Positions 1 to 9,151 of a DNA stretch of 64,000 bases are shown here, in pieces; within the stretch, counting starts at the first letter, position 1, and each line of letters opens with the position of its first letter. Made by a program: the position numbers and the translations under genes. The notes beneath the pieces are model-generated. The model made no database searches. It was given only the letters and a program-made list of their open reading frames with translations, and was not told where the DNA came from. The DNA is from Gammaproteobacteria bacterium (GTDB lineage Bacteria > Pseudomonadota > Gammaproteobacteria > Pseudomonadales > Cellvibrionaceae). The DNA lies in the NCBI GenBank assembly GCA_021151835.1, contig JAGKWO010000009.1, positions 62,001 through 126,000 of the forward strand. Direction: 5' to 3'.

Positions 1-23
1 GGGCAGGGTGCCGGGTCTGATCT

Positions 24-575
24 ATGAATGAGCAGGCAATCAAGGGCGCAGTAGTTCGCTGGCTGAATGATGTGGTGATTGGCTTAAACCTTTGCCCGTT
101 TGCCGGTAAGCCGGCGGGTGAAAATCGCGTGCGCATTATTATTTCGCAAGCGCTTGACGATGAATTGTTATTGCAGGATTTACAGCGTGAAATGGAACTG
201 CTGGATGAAAAACCGGCAACAGAAATTGAAACCACATTGATTATTATTCCCCATCATTTGCAGGATTTTTTCGACTACAACCAGTTTTTAAACTGGGCGG
301 AAAAAATGATTAAACGCAATGGTTGGACCGGTGTTTACCAACTGGCAACGTTTCACCCGGAGTATTGTTTTGCCGGTGCTGAACCGGAAGATGCAGAGAA
401 CCTGACTAACCGTTCTCCTTATCCCATTCTTCACATCATCCGTGAAGCCAGTTTGGAGAAAGCGTTGCAGTTTTATGAAGGTGTTGACGAAGTACCGGAA
501 AATAATAAAAAGCGGGTGGAATCGCTGTCCACCGCGCAAAAACGCGTATTGTTCCCGTATCTGCTCCATCACTGA
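24..575 (+). CDS. DUF1415 family protein
   Basis: A 183-residue soluble protein with no signal peptide or membrane segment. The N-terminal stretch around residues 15-30 (LNLCPFAGKP) and the central FHPEY motif near residue 112 are hallmarks of the DUF1415 family, which is widespread in gammaproteobacteria and has no established activity. Length fits the family. It ends 24 bases before the next small membrane-protein gene, so the two may be co-transcribed. Family membership is fairly sure; function is unknown. Confidence 0.85.
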   Translation: MNEQAIKGAVVRWLNDVVIGLNLCPFAGKPAGENRVRIIISQALDDELLLQDLQREMELLDEKPATEIETTLIIIPHHLQDFFDYNQFLNWAEKMIKRNGWTGVYQLATFHPEYCFAGAEPEDAENLTNRSPYPILHIIREASLEKALQFYEGVDEVPENNKKRVESLSTAQKRVLFPYLLHH

Positions 576-599
576 TGCTGTAAATAATGGAATATTTTT

Positions 600-878
600 A
601 TGCAGGTAGTAATAAACATTATTGCTTCACTATTTCTGTTTTTTTGCCTGATCTGGACCTTGTTACCCTGGGCGTTCGGTATTCAGAATTACGCCAAATC
701 CCATGGCAAGTTATTAGTTGTTATCGCCCGTGCCAGTTGGCTGGGTTTGCTGTTATCCCATCCGTTATTGATCTATCTGATATGGTTTGAAAATATCAGT
801 TACTGGTTGATCCTTGCCCTGGTTATTGCCCACCTGGTCTTTTGTATATTCTTTGCCCGCGATGTAGGTACAGGCTAG
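600..878 (+). CDS. small three-helix membrane protein, unknown function
   Basis: A 92-residue, strongly hydrophobic protein with three predicted membrane helices (about residues 4-24, 38-60 and 65-87) joined by short polar loops. No catalytic motif is visible. A GGA Shine-Dalgarno-like triplet lies about 8 bases before the ATG. An overlapping frame starting at base 587 has no membrane pattern and was judged a shadow. Likely co-transcribed with the DUF1415 gene. I do not recognise the family. Confidence 0.6.
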   Translation: MQVVINIIASLFLFFCLIWTLLPWAFGIQNYAKSHGKLLVVIARASWLGLLLSHPLLIYLIWFENISYWLILALVIAHLVFCIFFARDVGTG

Positions 879-899
879 GTTTCGTCTTGCAGATTGCAC

Positions 900-915
900 T
901 GTGATGCTTGTCACA
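900..915. promoter_or_regulatory. CRP/Vfr-type binding site
   Basis: Perfect palindrome TGTGA-N6-TCACA, the core consensus for the cAMP receptor protein. It lies about 155 bases upstream of the exported-protein/lipase pair at 1070-2788 and just past the end of the small membrane-protein gene. A TACTAT hexamer at 986-991 could be a -10 box, which would put the site near -90, a class I position. The match is seen; regulation is inferred. Confidence 0.6.
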
Positions 916-1069
916 TTGATGATGGATTTCCGGAGATAGTTAATATCTTTATTTTGTTGGTGGTTTCTGCCGTCAAATCTTTTGCTACTATTCCGCGACT
1001 CTTCCGGCCTGCTTTTTTTGCGGCAGGTGCCGTCCATTTCCTGTTTGAGTTAATGCAGGTCAGCTGTTC

Positions 1070-1579
1070 ATGAAACATATTTCGTTGAGATTGGTTGCCA
1101 TTGTTTTCAGTTTATTTTTTGCCGCTGGAGTTTTTGCCATGACATTAGGTGATGTTGGTCGAGTTTGTTTGTTTTCCGCCATATCAGGGACTATTACCTT
1201 GGACGGCAAGCCTGTTGCTAATGCGCGCCTGGTTCGCACCGGTGATCGCGATGGTCCCAAAGTGGATGAGACAGTCACCGATGCCAATGGCCATTTTGCA
1301 TTTCCGGCAATGTTTGAGCGCACTATCACCAAATTTTTACCGCAGGAGTTTGTTGCCTCCCAGCAAATAATTGTGCATTACGCAGGTCGGCAATATGAAA
1401 TGTGGAGTTCAATAAAGCGAAATTCAAGCGAAAATACAGAATCGAAAGGAAAACCACTAATCGTGTCCTGTGAGCTGAACAGTGAAGAAAAAACTATTGT
1501 TGTAGATCGGGTGCCGATACACAGCTTATGCATATGGGATGTTGAGCCGGATGCTCCGATAAATTGGGACGAATTATAA
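1070..1579 (+). CDS. exported protein with carboxypeptidase-regulatory-like domain (DUF6795-like)
   Basis: A 169-residue protein with a signal peptide ending near residue 23 (SLFFAAGVFA), so it is exported. Residues 35-80 read as a transthyretin/carboxypeptidase regulatory-like beta-sandwich (ISGTITLDGKPVANARLV, then VTDANGHFAFP). This resembles DUF6795, recalled from memory. Thirty bases separate it from the lipase gene and both are visibly A/T-richer than the flanks, which suggests they moved together. It could be an immunity or accessory protein for the lipase; no direct evidence for that is present. Confidence 0.6.
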   Translation: MKHISLRLVAIVFSLFFAAGVFAMTLGDVGRVCLFSAISGTITLDGKPVANARLVRTGDRDGPKVDETVTDANGHFAFPAMFERTITKFLPQEFVASQQIIVHYAGRQYEMWSSIKRNSSENTESKGKPLIVSCELNSEEKTIVVDRVPIHSLCIWDVEPDAPINWDEL

Positions 1580-1609
1580 AAGTGTATTATTAATTAATGG
1601 AGATATGTA

Positions 1610-2788
1610 ATGACTGAGTTGATACCTAGACTTGCGGCTTCACTCGCTGAAGGGGTTTATGGACTTACAAAAAATGAGTCGATTGAGGGCGCAATTAAAG
1701 ATTTGAATGCTCTCTTTAAGGACGTTGCAAGCTTTAGTGACGATACTATGCTGAAGGCAAAAACAGGTGGTCCTTGGTTTATAAAATGTCGTACAGCATT
1801 TGGATTTACCTTGATTGGCAAGGGAAAGTTTACTGGCCAAGCATTTATTTTATTTCGTGGGACCCAATACCTGGCAGATTGGCTAACCAATGGTAATGTA
1901 AGCTTATCCCGAAGTGCGTCGGGCCAACCTGTACATGATGGTTTTAATCTCACATTTAAAACTATGGAACCAAAGCTGAAAGAGTTCCTTGCATTGCTAA
2001 TGAAAAATAAAATTACTCAAATTCACTGCATTGGACACAGCTTGGGCGGTGCATTGGCTACTATATGTGCAGATTGGATTCGCAGTTCATATAAGATAAA
2101 ACCTTATTTGTATACTTTCGGTAGTCCACGTGTTGGTTTGATGGGGTTCGCTGATTATTGCACTGCGACTGTTGGAGCAGAGCGCATTTTCCGTGCATAC
2201 CATAAAACAGATATAGTTCCTTGCATTCCTGTATGGCCGTTCATTCATACTCCGAATTCTGGTACGGATTATTATCTGCCGTCACCCGGTATGATTCCAT
2301 GGGCGACTTATCATGGCATGGATAAGTACGTTGAATCCGTCAGTGGAAAAAATTGGGCAACGCTTGCTGCCTTGGACACTGAAAAGAAAACAGAAAGCGG
2401 AATTGTTCAATGGTTAAAATCATCTTCTCCTGTTGGTTTAACAATCACTGCAATGGAATGGTTGAATCAGGCCTTGGTTTATGTGTTAAAAAAATGTCTA
2501 AATAATGCTGCCTGGATTATCTCGAGAGATATGAGTTCATCATTCACATTAATGGATCAACTTGCTGTGGTACTGAAAAAAGGAATTGATATATCGGAGA
2601 GTGTTTCTTCATTAGTAATGCACTTGATCCGTAAGGTAATGGAAGTTCTAGGCATGAAAAAAATATTGAAAGCTGCTGATATGACGCGTGAATTTATCCG
2701 TAATATCTTTTTACGTTTGCAGGCCAAGGCAAATGAATATGCCAAGGCTGCTTTAAGTAAAGCAATGGTAAAAGGTCGCGCGATCTGA
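1610..2788 (+). CDS. class 3 lipase / phospholipase-like hydrolase
   Basis: A 392-residue alpha/beta hydrolase of the lipase class 3 family. The nucleophile elbow GHSLG spans residues 142-146 (Ser144). The predicted catalytic Asp is in KTDIVP (D201) and the His in ATYHG (H235). FRGT at 82-85 should form the oxyanion hole. There is no signal peptide. Residues 260-392 form a long helical extension with hydrophobic stretches, absent from simple lipases and perhaps for membrane insertion. GGAG lies 7 bases before the ATG. A type VI secretion phospholipase effector is possible from architecture, but no VgrG, PAAR or Hcp gene is nearby. Confidence 0.75.
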   Translation: MTELIPRLAASLAEGVYGLTKNESIEGAIKDLNALFKDVASFSDDTMLKAKTGGPWFIKCRTAFGFTLIGKGKFTGQAFILFRGTQYLADWLTNGNVSLSRSASGQPVHDGFNLTFKTMEPKLKEFLALLMKNKITQIHCIGHSLGGALATICADWIRSSYKIKPYLYTFGSPRVGLMGFADYCTATVGAERIFRAYHKTDIVPCIPVWPFIHTPNSGTDYYLPSPGMIPWATYHGMDKYVESVSGKNWATLAALDTEKKTESGIVQWLKSSSPVGLTITAMEWLNQALVYVLKKCLNNAAWIISRDMSSSFTLMDQLAVVLKKGIDISESVSSLVMHLIRKVMEVLGMKKILKAADMTREFIRNIFLRLQAKANEYAKAALSKAMVKGRAI

Positions 2789-2815
2789 TCATTATTTTAT
2801 TGTTGTTATAAAAAA

Positions 2816-2845
2816 GGAGCCGCATTGATTGCGGCTCCTTTTTTA
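2816..2845. terminator. bidirectional rho-independent terminator
   Basis: A 9-bp perfect stem (2816-2824 with 2830-2838) around a 5-base loop, flanked by A-run and T-run, lies between the converging lipase and TonB-receptor genes and can serve both. Confidence 0.85.
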
Positions 2846-2850
2846 TTTTG

Positions 2851-5800
2851 TTAATAATTAACCTGGAAATTAATAAACACCTCACGGCCAACATAATCAT
2901 AACCGCTATACAGCGGTGAATTACCGACACGGTTAAAATAGCCAGCGGAAATTTCCGGTGGGGTTTCGTTGGTCAGGTTGCGTACGCCGAAGGTTGTTTT
3001 CCAGGTATCAGCTTGATAGCGTGCGGAGATGCGATGCTCAAAGTAACTGGGCACGGTGTAATCGGAAATACTTTCTTCCGGATCTTCCTCCGCTTCACCG
3101 TAACCATCCATGCTGCCAATCCATTCAACACCATAAATAAATTTCCATTCATCCAAAGTATAAGTGAAGGCTGCACCACCACCGAATTCCGGTTTTTCCA
3201 GGCTGCCGTTATATTCCTTGAATGGGTCGCCGCTAAATAATTTTTCAGCCTGGGAGTAATAGCGGGTGAGGTTTACATTCACGCCCAGTGTCCCCGGCCC
3301 TATCTCCTGAGCAAAATCAGCGGTGACGTCAAGGCCCCTTACCACTTCGGTGGCCAAATTGGTGTAAGCATCGTTAACGGTTAATTGTTTGGTGACGGGA
3401 TCGCGTGTTACCAGGCGGCATAAACCGATATCGTCTGCAAAATCCGCAGAGTCGTAGCAGCGATCCAGGATTTCATCTTCACCGGCTTTATTAACGCCGT
3501 TATTGATTTCAATATCAAAATAATCCACAGCAATGCTTAATTCTGTTTCATCACTGATATGCGGCTCAAAAATAAAACCGTAGGTTATGTTGTCCGACGT
3601 TTCGGCAAACAAGCCAGCCGCTGCGCCGCCAAGGCTGAATACCTCTACGCCATTGGTCGCCAGGAATTCTGGTTGCCCGGGTAGTTCCGCAGCGCAGTTT
3701 GCGGCGCGGTTGGGATTCACGCCGTCAGCGCCGTACTCATTACAAGGGTCGAGGGAGGAGGCGCGGAAGCCGCTGGTTGGCCCCTGGAATTGTTCAAACA
3801 ATGCCGGTGCGCGGTAAGACGTTCCGCGGCTGGCACGGAGCGTAAACCAATCCGTAATTGAATAAATCAAACCGATTTTGTAGGTATCATCGGAGCCGTA
3901 GGAATCATAATCGGTGTAACGCACAGATCCATTAAAGGTAAGATCTTTAGCGAAGGGAAGGTCGCGCAGGATCGGAACCTGGATTTCACCATAGATCTCG
4001 GTGACATTGTCTTTACCGATTGTGGGCGATGCGCTACTTAAATTGTAGAGGTTGCCACTGATACTATTTTCGTCCGGTTGATCATTGATTTTCATATCGC
4101 GGTATTCCAAACCGAATACCCCCTGGACTTTTCCGGCGGGAACACTGAACAACGGACCATCAATTATCCCGCTGTAAATCGTTTCTTCATATTCCGTGGC
4201 GCCAATCGTATTGCGGAAAATATAATCCTTGAAATCCTGCGCTAAATCCCCGCCAATAACTGCCGCAGTCAAACGCGGATAGGGAACACATTTCTCGCCG
4301 GGATTGGTGAGGTTTATTTCGCAGGTCAAGCCATCGTGCACGAGGCTTGAATCGAGGCCAACCGGTGCGGTGATTACATCGCTGGCATAAGTAAGTTTAT
4401 CGATCAGGAAAGATTCGCGTTCATAGGTTGCATCGGATTTTGCGTAACTGGCATAAATGTCGTAACGCCACTCCGGTAAAAATTCAAGGTCCCCGCGCAA
4501 ACCAACAGTGGGTTTATAAAAATCCACATCCTGTATGCTGCTGTCGGTACCAAAACCGACAAACGCCCGCACACCAACGCGATCACCATCGGTGGTTCCC
4601 TGGTCCGCACCGAAATTCCCGTACGCAAGCGCAGCGGGAATTGCCACACTACCGCGACGATAATCCATGGATAACTGGCGATAACCGGTTTGGTTGGATT
4701 CGCGCCGTGATGTTAACAATTCACCATAAAGTTCGGCATTGCCTAATGCTTGTAAATCGTATTTGCCTTGTATAAAACCGGTATAGATTTTTGCAGGCGA
4801 AATTAAATCTTCCTTGAGCATCCGTGGTTCAAATGTATCGCGGACATTCAAATCGTTGGAGCCTCCGCCGACGCCCTCATAACCAATTACCCCGGATAAA
4901 ACACCAGCGTTAGGGCGAAAGCGTGTAAAGGTGGTTCCGGACGAACCGGGTGCGCCAATAACGGGTCCGTTTAAACCGAGTTCCTCCCAATTATCGGCGG
5001 TCACCGCTTGTGTGCCGATGGTGTTTACCGTAACGCCATTAGAGCCTGTCGTTGTCAGGGGATAACATTTGGCCCGGCCAGTGCTCGGGTCGACATAATC
5101 GTAGGATTCTCCAGTGACGGGATCGCGGAATTTATCCTGATTGCAACGTGTCCATTCGCGATCACCCAGCGTCAGCGATTTGCGTTCGTAATAATCAAAT
5201 GATCCGGACAGTGAGAAGCGTTCTTCCTCAAACCCGCCTGAAATTGACAAGCGAACTTGTTCGCCATCGCCCTCTGTCGGGTAATTAACATCCGCCTCAA
5301 TGGAAATGCCGTCGACTTTTTCGCGCGTAATTACATTGATTACACCGCTCACGGCATCTGAACCATAAACAGATGATGCCCCGTCACGCAAAATTTCCAC
5401 GCGTTCGATCATGGCAGTTGGCAGCACATTTAAATCCGCGGTACCCACTGAGCCCTGTGTGCCCGCCGGAGCAACGCGGCGACCATTGATCAACACCAGG
5501 GTGCGGCTTGCCCCCAAACCGCGCAGGGAAATGGTATTTGCACCAGGACCGCCGTCAGTGACATAACCGCCGTAGGCATTATTAATTTGTGATGAGCCAC
5601 CGGTGATCGCATTGGATTGCAGTAAATCCGTGGTGGAGTTAAGCCCGGACGATGCGGCATCGTCCCGTGTCAGCACCCTGGTGGGAGAAATCGTTTTTGA
5701 TGTGCTCTGGCGAATACGTGACCCCACAATTACCAATTCTTCAATTTCACCAGCTTGTTCATCGTTCCCGGTATTTTGCGCAAAAACCTGCGGGCTAGCC

Positions 5801-5913
5801 CATAACAAACTGCAAAAACCGGCGGCAGCAATTAATTTGGGAATGGATATCGATGAAGTAATTGGAGCCGTAAACGAGTGTATTGCGACGTACAAAGAAT
5901 GGTGCTTGATCAT
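2851..5913 (-). CDS. TonB-dependent outer-membrane receptor
   Basis: A 1020-residue receptor from the ATG at 5913, chosen because AAGGAG sits 5 bases upstream; in-frame ATGs at 5916 and 5931 are alternatives. A long signal peptide ends at about VFA-QNT. A plug domain follows (VIVGSRIR, then SLRGLGASRTLVLINGRRV and VSGVINVITRE). The remainder is a 22-strand-type barrel ending in an aromatic residue (NFQVNY). It resembles the large carbohydrate-type receptors common in Cellvibrio-like bacteria, and the substrate cannot be read from sequence. No TonB, ExbB or SusD-type partner is adjacent. Confidence 0.9.
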   Translation of the reverse strand: MIKHHSLYVAIHSFTAPITSSISIPKLIAAAGFCSLLWASPQVFAQNTGNDEQAGEIEELVIVGSRIRQSTSKTISPTRVLTRDDAASSGLNSTTDLLQSNAITGGSSQINNAYGGYVTDGGPGANTISLRGLGASRTLVLINGRRVAPAGTQGSVGTADLNVLPTAMIERVEILRDGASSVYGSDAVSGVINVITREKVDGISIEADVNYPTEGDGEQVRLSISGGFEEERFSLSGSFDYYERKSLTLGDREWTRCNQDKFRDPVTGESYDYVDPSTGRAKCYPLTTTGSNGVTVNTIGTQAVTADNWEELGLNGPVIGAPGSSGTTFTRFRPNAGVLSGVIGYEGVGGGSNDLNVRDTFEPRMLKEDLISPAKIYTGFIQGKYDLQALGNAELYGELLTSRRESNQTGYRQLSMDYRRGSVAIPAALAYGNFGADQGTTDGDRVGVRAFVGFGTDSSIQDVDFYKPTVGLRGDLEFLPEWRYDIYASYAKSDATYERESFLIDKLTYASDVITAPVGLDSSLVHDGLTCEINLTNPGEKCVPYPRLTAAVIGGDLAQDFKDYIFRNTIGATEYEETIYSGIIDGPLFSVPAGKVQGVFGLEYRDMKINDQPDENSISGNLYNLSSASPTIGKDNVTEIYGEIQVPILRDLPFAKDLTFNGSVRYTDYDSYGSDDTYKIGLIYSITDWFTLRASRGTSYRAPALFEQFQGPTSGFRASSLDPCNEYGADGVNPNRAANCAAELPGQPEFLATNGVEVFSLGGAAAGLFAETSDNITYGFIFEPHISDETELSIAVDYFDIEINNGVNKAGEDEILDRCYDSADFADDIGLCRLVTRDPVTKQLTVNDAYTNLATEVVRGLDVTADFAQEIGPGTLGVNVNLTRYYSQAEKLFSGDPFKEYNGSLEKPEFGGGAAFTYTLDEWKFIYGVEWIGSMDGYGEAEEDPEESISDYTVPSYFEHRISARYQADTWKTTFGVRNLTNETPPEISAGYFNRVGNSPLYSGYDYVGREVFINFQVNY

Positions 5914-6129
5914 CATAACTCCTTCGCTCATGTGTGTGAGTCAGCATTAGGTGCCAGACATTATCAGTATGATTTCCACAGCACCGCGATCAGCACAACA
6001 CGTTCACGATGCTGCTTACAGTCTAGTGACAAGCAAAAAATCTGCCGTGTGAAATGCACCGCTTTTATGCGTTGTTGTACGCAAATATGCAGAAAATTAT
6101 TCTTGTTTTTCGAACTGCGAAATTTTAGA

Positions 6130-6153
6130 CGCCAGAATCAAAAAATTCTGGCG
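6130..6153. terminator. inverted repeat, possible terminator of the Gfo/Idh gene
   Basis: A 9-bp perfect stem (6130-6138 with 6145-6153) with a 6-base loop lies 30 bases past the stop of the minus-strand oxidoreductase gene. Only a weak T-rich tail follows on the minus strand, so it may instead be an operator of the TonB-receptor gene. Confidence 0.45.
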
Positions 6154-6182
6154 AGTGATGAAGGCTGTTATTGACGCGGTGA

Positions 6183-7163
6183 TTACACCGGCTGGCTAAA
6201 GCAATCAATCCACTGCATGACCGCTTTTGCTTCGCTGATAGTGCACGGATTATCGCGTTCTCCACGAAAATAATTATTTACCTGCTCAATCATGGGCTGC
6301 TGGATGTGTTGCGGATTCGGAATAATTATTTCTTCATTTCCATTGCTGTTACTTAAACGAATAACTTGTTGCCCGAAAAAATTAATGGTTAATTTGCCTT
6401 TGGTGCCGATGATTTCGCATAGATCGCGCGTTTGCTCTGTTCCCACCGCAAAATGCCAGCGCCCTTGTACGACCACACCCGATTGTAATTTTGCCCAGCC
6501 GTGGACAGTGTCATCGGCGTTATTAAAATGTCGCTGGTTAAATCCAAAGCCGCTGGCTGTTATCACTGGACCAAACCAGTAGAGCATTAAATCCAATTGG
6601 TGCGGCGACAAATCATGAAACAAACCGCCGCCGGACAGTGCCGGGTTTACTCGCCAATTGTCTTCCGTGGTGGTGATAATTTTTGATGCTGCCGGCTGCA
6701 GCATATCCAGCTGTACCAGCAGTGGTTCGCCAATCGCGCCGCCGCGAATTAATTCATGCAATTTCATAAAGCAGGGTACATAGCGGCGATAATGTGCGGC
6801 GCTAACTTTTTTACCAGTGCTTTTTTCGGCGGCAATGATGTCATCGCATTCAGCGGCGTTGAGTGTAACGGGTTTTTCTATGTAAACATTTTTGCCCGCG
6901 TTTAATGCGGCAATGGCATAGTCTTTGTGCTGTGCGGGTGGTGTGGCGATATACACCGCATTTATTTCCGGATTGGCGAGCAGGCCTTCAGCGTTGTCGT
7001 ACCAGTAAGGAACATTGTGGCGCGTGGCGTAATCGCGTGCTTTATCACCGTTACGGCGCATTACGGCCATTAATTCCGAGTTGGTGGCCTTGTAAAAACC
7101 GGGACCACTTTTTACTTCGCATACATCGCCAACACCGATAATTCCCCAGCGGATTTTTTGCAT
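6183..7163 (-). CDS. Gfo/Idh/MocA family NAD(P)-dependent oxidoreductase
   Basis: A 326-residue cytoplasmic dehydrogenase. The N-terminal Rossmann fold begins with GIIGVGDV at residues 7-14, and the family signature EKPVTL falls near residue 95. The C-terminal alpha/beta domain carries the GGGLFHDLSPHQLD segment near 177-190, where the catalytic His usually lies. These enzymes oxidise or reduce sugars and inositols with NAD(P). The substrate is not evident, and neighbours offer no pathway. Start at the first ATG; the Shine-Dalgarno is weak. Confidence 0.88.
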   Translation of the reverse strand: MQKIRWGIIGVGDVCEVKSGPGFYKATNSELMAVMRRNGDKARDYATRHNVPYWYDNAEGLLANPEINAVYIATPPAQHKDYAIAALNAGKNVYIEKPVTLNAAECDDIIAAEKSTGKKVSAAHYRRYVPCFMKLHELIRGGAIGEPLLVQLDMLQPAASKIITTTEDNWRVNPALSGGGLFHDLSPHQLDLMLYWFGPVITASGFGFNQRHFNNADDTVHGWAKLQSGVVVQGRWHFAVGTEQTRDLCEIIGTKGKLTINFFGQQVIRLSNSNGNEEIIIPNPQHIQQPMIEQVNNYFRGERDNPCTISEAKAVMQWIDCFSQPV

Positions 7164-7195
7164 ACTTGACTCACTACAAGAGGTTGGTGTGGAAT

Positions 7196-8029
7196 TTATT
7201 CAACAAGGGTGATCTTGTCTTTTTCTATCAGGATTTTGCGTTGCTTGTACAATAAGCTCAGGGCATTTTTGTAATTGCCTTTGCTTACGTTGAAGACTTT
7301 ATAAATGGCTTCGGGTTCACTTTTATCGGTAAGGAACGAAACACCGCCATGTTTTTGTAAATCGGCAAGGATTTTTTCCGCCAGGTCCTCTTTGCTGTCA
7401 CGCGCGCGCTGCTGCAAACTCAAATCGATCTTGCGGTCCGCGCGAATGGTTTTGATAAACCCTTTTACTTTTTCACCGTAAAGCAGTGTGCGAAATGCAT
7501 CATCGCGAAAAATTAAACCCAGGTGGGAATGATTGATTACTGCTTTGTAGCCCATATCGCTGCGCCCACAAATAATCAAATCAACGGGTTGCTGGGCGCG
7601 GAAACCGCTGGCGCGCTCTTCCAGGTGACGATTTAAACGCGATGAAGCCGTGATGCGTCCGGTGTGTTCATCCAAATAAATACAGACCACATAGGAACGG
7701 CCAGCTTCCATGGGTTTGTGTTGTTCGCTGTAAGGCACTAATAAATCTTTGGGCAAACCCCAATCCAGAAATGCACCTACCTGGTTAACTTCTTTTACTT
7801 CCAGGAATGCACATTCACCGACCGTCGCTTTGGGGGTGAGGGTTGTGGCGATAATACAATCGTCAGAATCCAGGTAGATGAATACATCCAGCTCATCACC
7901 AATATTCATTGCCTCGGTGACATAGCGTTTGGGCAATAAAATATTGCCGTATTTTCCACCATCAAGGAAAACACCAAAGTCGGTGCGCTTGATAATTGTT
8001 AAACGATTTTGATCACCTATCCGTAACAT
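7196..8029 (-). CDS. CvfB-like S1 RNA-binding protein
   Basis: A 277-residue protein from the ATG at 8029, preferred because AAGG lies about 6 bases upstream and the S1-like sequence begins directly (MLRIGDQNRLTIIKRTDFG). An upstream in-frame start at 8098 would add 23 poorly structured residues. Tandem S1-type beta-barrels (about 1-60, 65-130 and 145-210) precede a winged-helix-like C-terminus (FNVSKGNYKNALSLLYK). This is the CvfB/YitL architecture, linked in Staphylococcus to virulence regulation and RNA binding. The specific role here is unknown. Confidence 0.82.
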   Translation of the reverse strand: MLRIGDQNRLTIIKRTDFGVFLDGGKYGNILLPKRYVTEAMNIGDELDVFIYLDSDDCIIATTLTPKATVGECAFLEVKEVNQVGAFLDWGLPKDLLVPYSEQHKPMEAGRSYVVCIYLDEHTGRITASSRLNRHLEERASGFRAQQPVDLIICGRSDMGYKAVINHSHLGLIFRDDAFRTLLYGEKVKGFIKTIRADRKIDLSLQQRARDSKEDLAEKILADLQKHGGVSFLTDKSEPEAIYKVFNVSKGNYKNALSLLYKQRKILIEKDKITLVE

Positions 8030-8182
8030 AGAAACCTTCGCGAATACCTGTACATGAGATAGCGCACAGTGTATGCGCTCTAAGCAGGAGATTTCCACTT
8101 TTTACCGGTAGATCATCGGGATATAACAAATTTTAAACACAGAATAAGGTGAATTGCGGCGGTGGCTACTGTGGCATAAGGA

Positions 8183-8207
8183 AAAAGGAGTCGTATCGAC
8201 TCCTTTT
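8183..8207 (-). terminator. rho-independent terminator of the DapA-like/aldolase operon
   Basis: An 11-bp perfect stem (8183-8193 with 8197-8207) with a 3-base loop and a T-run on the minus strand, 14 bases past the DapA-like stop codon. Confidence 0.85.
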
Positions 8208-8220
8208 GGCCTGGTGTGGC

Positions 8221-9120
8221 TTACGCACATTCCTCCAGTGTTTGCAGTAACAATTGTAATTTTTTGTTGCCTGCGTCATCCAGTGCGTGCAAGGGTTTAC
8301 GTGGCGTTCCTGCCGATAAACCGCGCAATTTTAATCCGGCTTTAATTGTTGTCGGTAATCCGCCTTTTAAAATAAATTCCAGAACTGGTAATTGTTTATA
8401 AAACAGTTCGCGCGCCAGTTCGATATCGTTATTTTGAATGGCCTGATAAAGTTTTAATGGCCAGTGTGAAATTATATTCGGCGCTGCGGTGCACCAACCG
8501 GTTGCTCCCGCCGCAAAAGCTTCGAGGGCTAATGGATTGCTACCGTTATAAAAGGGCAACTCACCATGGCTTAATAAACGAATTTTATGCATGCGCTGAA
8601 TATCGCCGGTGCTCTCTTTTACCATCGTGACATTATCGATAGCGGTAAACAGCTGCACGATTAATTCCGGGGACATATCAATCCCGCTGGTGGCGGGATT
8701 GTTGTAAACCATAATCGGCAATGAAACTGCGTCGGCAATTGTGGCGTAATGATTAAAAATTTCATCGGGCGTTAATTTCCAGTAGGAAACTGGCAACACC
8801 ATAATGGCATCGGCGCCGGCTTTTTCGGCAATTTTTGCGCGTTTTACGGCGTTTTGTGTCGTCAGGTCAGATACTCCCACAATCACTGGCAAACGCTTGT
8901 TTACCGCGTTAATACTCGCTTGCGCGACTTCGGCCCATTCTTCATCATGCAGGTAAGCACTTTCACCCGTGCTGCCCAAAGGTGCAATCGCATGCGCACC
9001 ATCAATGATTAATTGTTCAATTAATGTGGTTAACGTTTTGATATCCACTTCCCCATTTTCCGCAAAGGGTGTGATGGGGTAAGTGATAATGCCTTTGAAT
9101 TGATTGGTAGGGTTTGTCAT
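8221..9120 (-). CDS. dihydrodipicolinate synthase family aldolase/lyase
   Basis: A 299-residue class I pyruvate aldolase/lyase of the DapA/NAL superfamily. The start at 9120 is supported by GAGGA about 8 bases upstream; the frame opens earlier, at 9204, without a good ribosome site. The GSTGES phosphate/carboxylate-binding loop is near residue 50, the YNNP motif near 140, and the Schiff-base Lys is expected in MVKES near 167. Being paired with a class II aldolase and a divergent MocR regulator, it is more likely a catabolic family member than the lysine-pathway DapA. The substrate is unknown. Confidence 0.85.
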   Translation of the reverse strand: MTNPTNQFKGIITYPITPFAENGEVDIKTLTTLIEQLIIDGAHAIAPLGSTGESAYLHDEEWAEVAQASINAVNKRLPVIVGVSDLTTQNAVKRAKIAEKAGADAIMVLPVSYWKLTPDEIFNHYATIADAVSLPIMVYNNPATSGIDMSPELIVQLFTAIDNVTMVKESTGDIQRMHKIRLLSHGELPFYNGSNPLALEAFAAGATGWCTAAPNIISHWPLKLYQAIQNNDIELARELFYKQLPVLEFILKGGLPTTIKAGLKLRGLSAGTPRKPLHALDDAGNKKLQLLLQTLEECA

Positions 9121-9151
9121 CAAGTTATCCTCGGTTAAGTGATCAAAAAAT

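Noticed and set aside
1610..2788. Firm call of a type VI secretion effector
   Set aside because: No VgrG, PAAR, Hcp or adaptor gene in the window; kept only as a possibility.
8221..9120. dapA of lysine synthesis
   Set aside because: Operon with an aldolase and a MocR regulator points to another substrate; dapB lies 53 kb away in an unrelated cluster.
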